Source: Thysanoteuthis rhombus | Lineage: Eukaryota > Mollusca > Cephalopoda > Oegopsida > Thysanoteuthidae | Assembly: GCA_963457665.1 (NCBI GenBank) | Contig: OY735212.1 | Location: 3,534,397-3,598,396, forward strand | Direction of reading: 5' to 3' | Length of the DNA stretch: 64,000 nt | In this document: in pieces, positions 63,601 to 64,000 of the stretch | How the letters are laid out: every line of letters starts with the position of its first letter | How positions within the stretch are numbered: position 1 is the stretch's first letter | Notes under the pieces: model-generated | Told to the model about the DNA's origin: nothing | Database searches by the model: none | Seen by the model: only the letters and a program-made list of their open reading frames with translations | Position numbers and translations under genes: made by a program

Positions 63601-64000
63601 AGGAAAGCAAATGAAAATCAGAGTCCAGTCAGAGAGGCAACTAGAAAATAGATGTTGCGTGTAGAAGACTCTAATGGAAAACAACTCAAGGGAACTATGG
63701 AGGAAAGCAACTAAAAATCAGAGTCCAGTCAGGGAGGCAACTATAAAATAGAAATAGCGTGTAGAAGCAACTAACCGAAAATAACTGTATGGAACCACGA
63801 AGGAAAGCAAATGAAAATCAGAGTCCAGTCAGAGAGGCAACTAGAAAATAGATGTTGCGTGTAGAAGACTCTAATGGAAAACAACTCAAGGGAACTATGG
63901 AGGAAAGCAACTAAAAATCAGAGTCCAGTCAGGGAGGCAACTATAAAATAGAAATAGCGTGTAGAAGCAACTAACCGAAAATAACTGTATGGAACCACGA
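63601..64000 (+). repeat. Perfect 200-bp dimer duplication at the window edge
   Basis: 63601-63800 and 63801-64000 read identically. Both carry the private GAAGACTCTAATGG (63664 and 63864) where other monomers have GAAGCAACTAATGG. The duplication reaches the end of the window, so more dimer copies may follow. Confidence 0.95.

Larger units (their letters stand above)
6591..64000 (+). repeat. Main satellite array, 100-bp monomer, about 575 copies
   Basis: The common monomer is exactly 100 bp, here numbered from GGAAAGCAACTAAAAATCAG (1-20). Landmarks are AGTCCAGTCAGAG (21-33), GGCAACTAGAAAATAG (35-50), AAGTTGCGTG (51-60), AGAAGCAACTAATGG (62-76), and ATAACTGTATGG (80-91) followed by AACCACGAA (92-100). 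GCAACT recurs at 6, 36 and 66, a 30-bp internal period. A representative monomer has about 45% A, 24% G, 16% T and 15% C, so the + strand is about 69% purine. Length variants of 83, 89, 99, 101, 126 and 130 bp occur. All monomers run in one direction, and I saw no transposon or unique insertion. The array has no right end in this window. 100 is not a multiple of 3, so no repetitive protein can be encoded across monomers. Confidence 0.97.

Noticed and set aside
6591-64000. CRISPR array
   Set aside because: Repeats are contiguous 100-bp units with no unique spacers, the genome is eukaryotic, and no cas-type gene is present.
6591-64000. CENP-B box in the monomer (CTTCGTGGTT on the minus strand)
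   Set aside because: Shares TTCG but lacks the A at position 10 and the CGGG of the consensus.
1-64000. Telomere-type repeats (TTAGGG, TTAGG)
   Set aside because: No tandem run of either seen on either strand.
6591-64000. Inverted or palindromic segments of the satellite
   Set aside because: Looked for monomers in reverse orientation and found none; only the 10-base inverted insertion at 33939-33948.

Overview
This is eukaryotic DNA dominated by one satellite. I see no protein-coding gene, rRNA, tRNA or bacterial-type operon that I can support. Long TA and TG/CA microsatellites, a short TA-flanked element with terminal inverted repeats, and about 60 kb of tandem satellite point to an animal genome. 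The mixed TG/TA/ATGCATG microsatellite texture resembles invertebrates, possibly cephalopods or other lophotrochozoans, but that is only an impression. All positions were read by hand from the sequence and anchor offsets were counted base by base. Block edges are good to roughly one monomer (about 100 bp) unless stated otherwise.

Layout. Positions 1-4311 are ordinary AT-rich, mostly single-copy flank. The flank holds three diverged tandem copies of a 146-154 bp sequence (1391-1825), a TG/TA microsatellite cluster (2277-2510), a 55-bp TA run (2652-2706) and a 457-bp Tc1/mariner-like MITE (2804-3260). Positions 4312-5780 are a decayed minisatellite of units of about 22 bp built on ATGAAAAGCAACTAAAAATC. 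Positions 5781-6590 are a transition zone in which a recognisable forerunner of the main monomer recurs at irregular 114-235 bp spacing. From 6591 to the right edge the DNA is a head-to-tail satellite with a 100-bp monomer, about 575 copies. It is all in one orientation, without a visible foreign insertion, and continues past the window.

Inside the satellite, monomer variants are arranged in several layers of higher-order repeat (HOR): about 701 bp (7-mer), 226 bp (two monomers plus a 26-bp remnant), 599/899 bp, 1699 bp (17-mer) and 2599 bp. There are also larger internal duplications of 1.1, 1.5, 1.7, 3.6 and about 6.5 kb. Chimeric and odd-length monomers mark individual recombination or slippage events. 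Most of these lie at the GCAACT motif that recurs every 30 bp inside the monomer.

The main result is a left-to-right record of satellite birth: a 22-bp minisatellite, then irregular composite units, then a fixed 100-bp monomer, then HORs. The basic unit of the minisatellite also occurs once inside the nearby MITE (21-bp exact match, 3128-3148). That suggests, without proving, that the array was seeded from repeat sequence carried by the mobile element.
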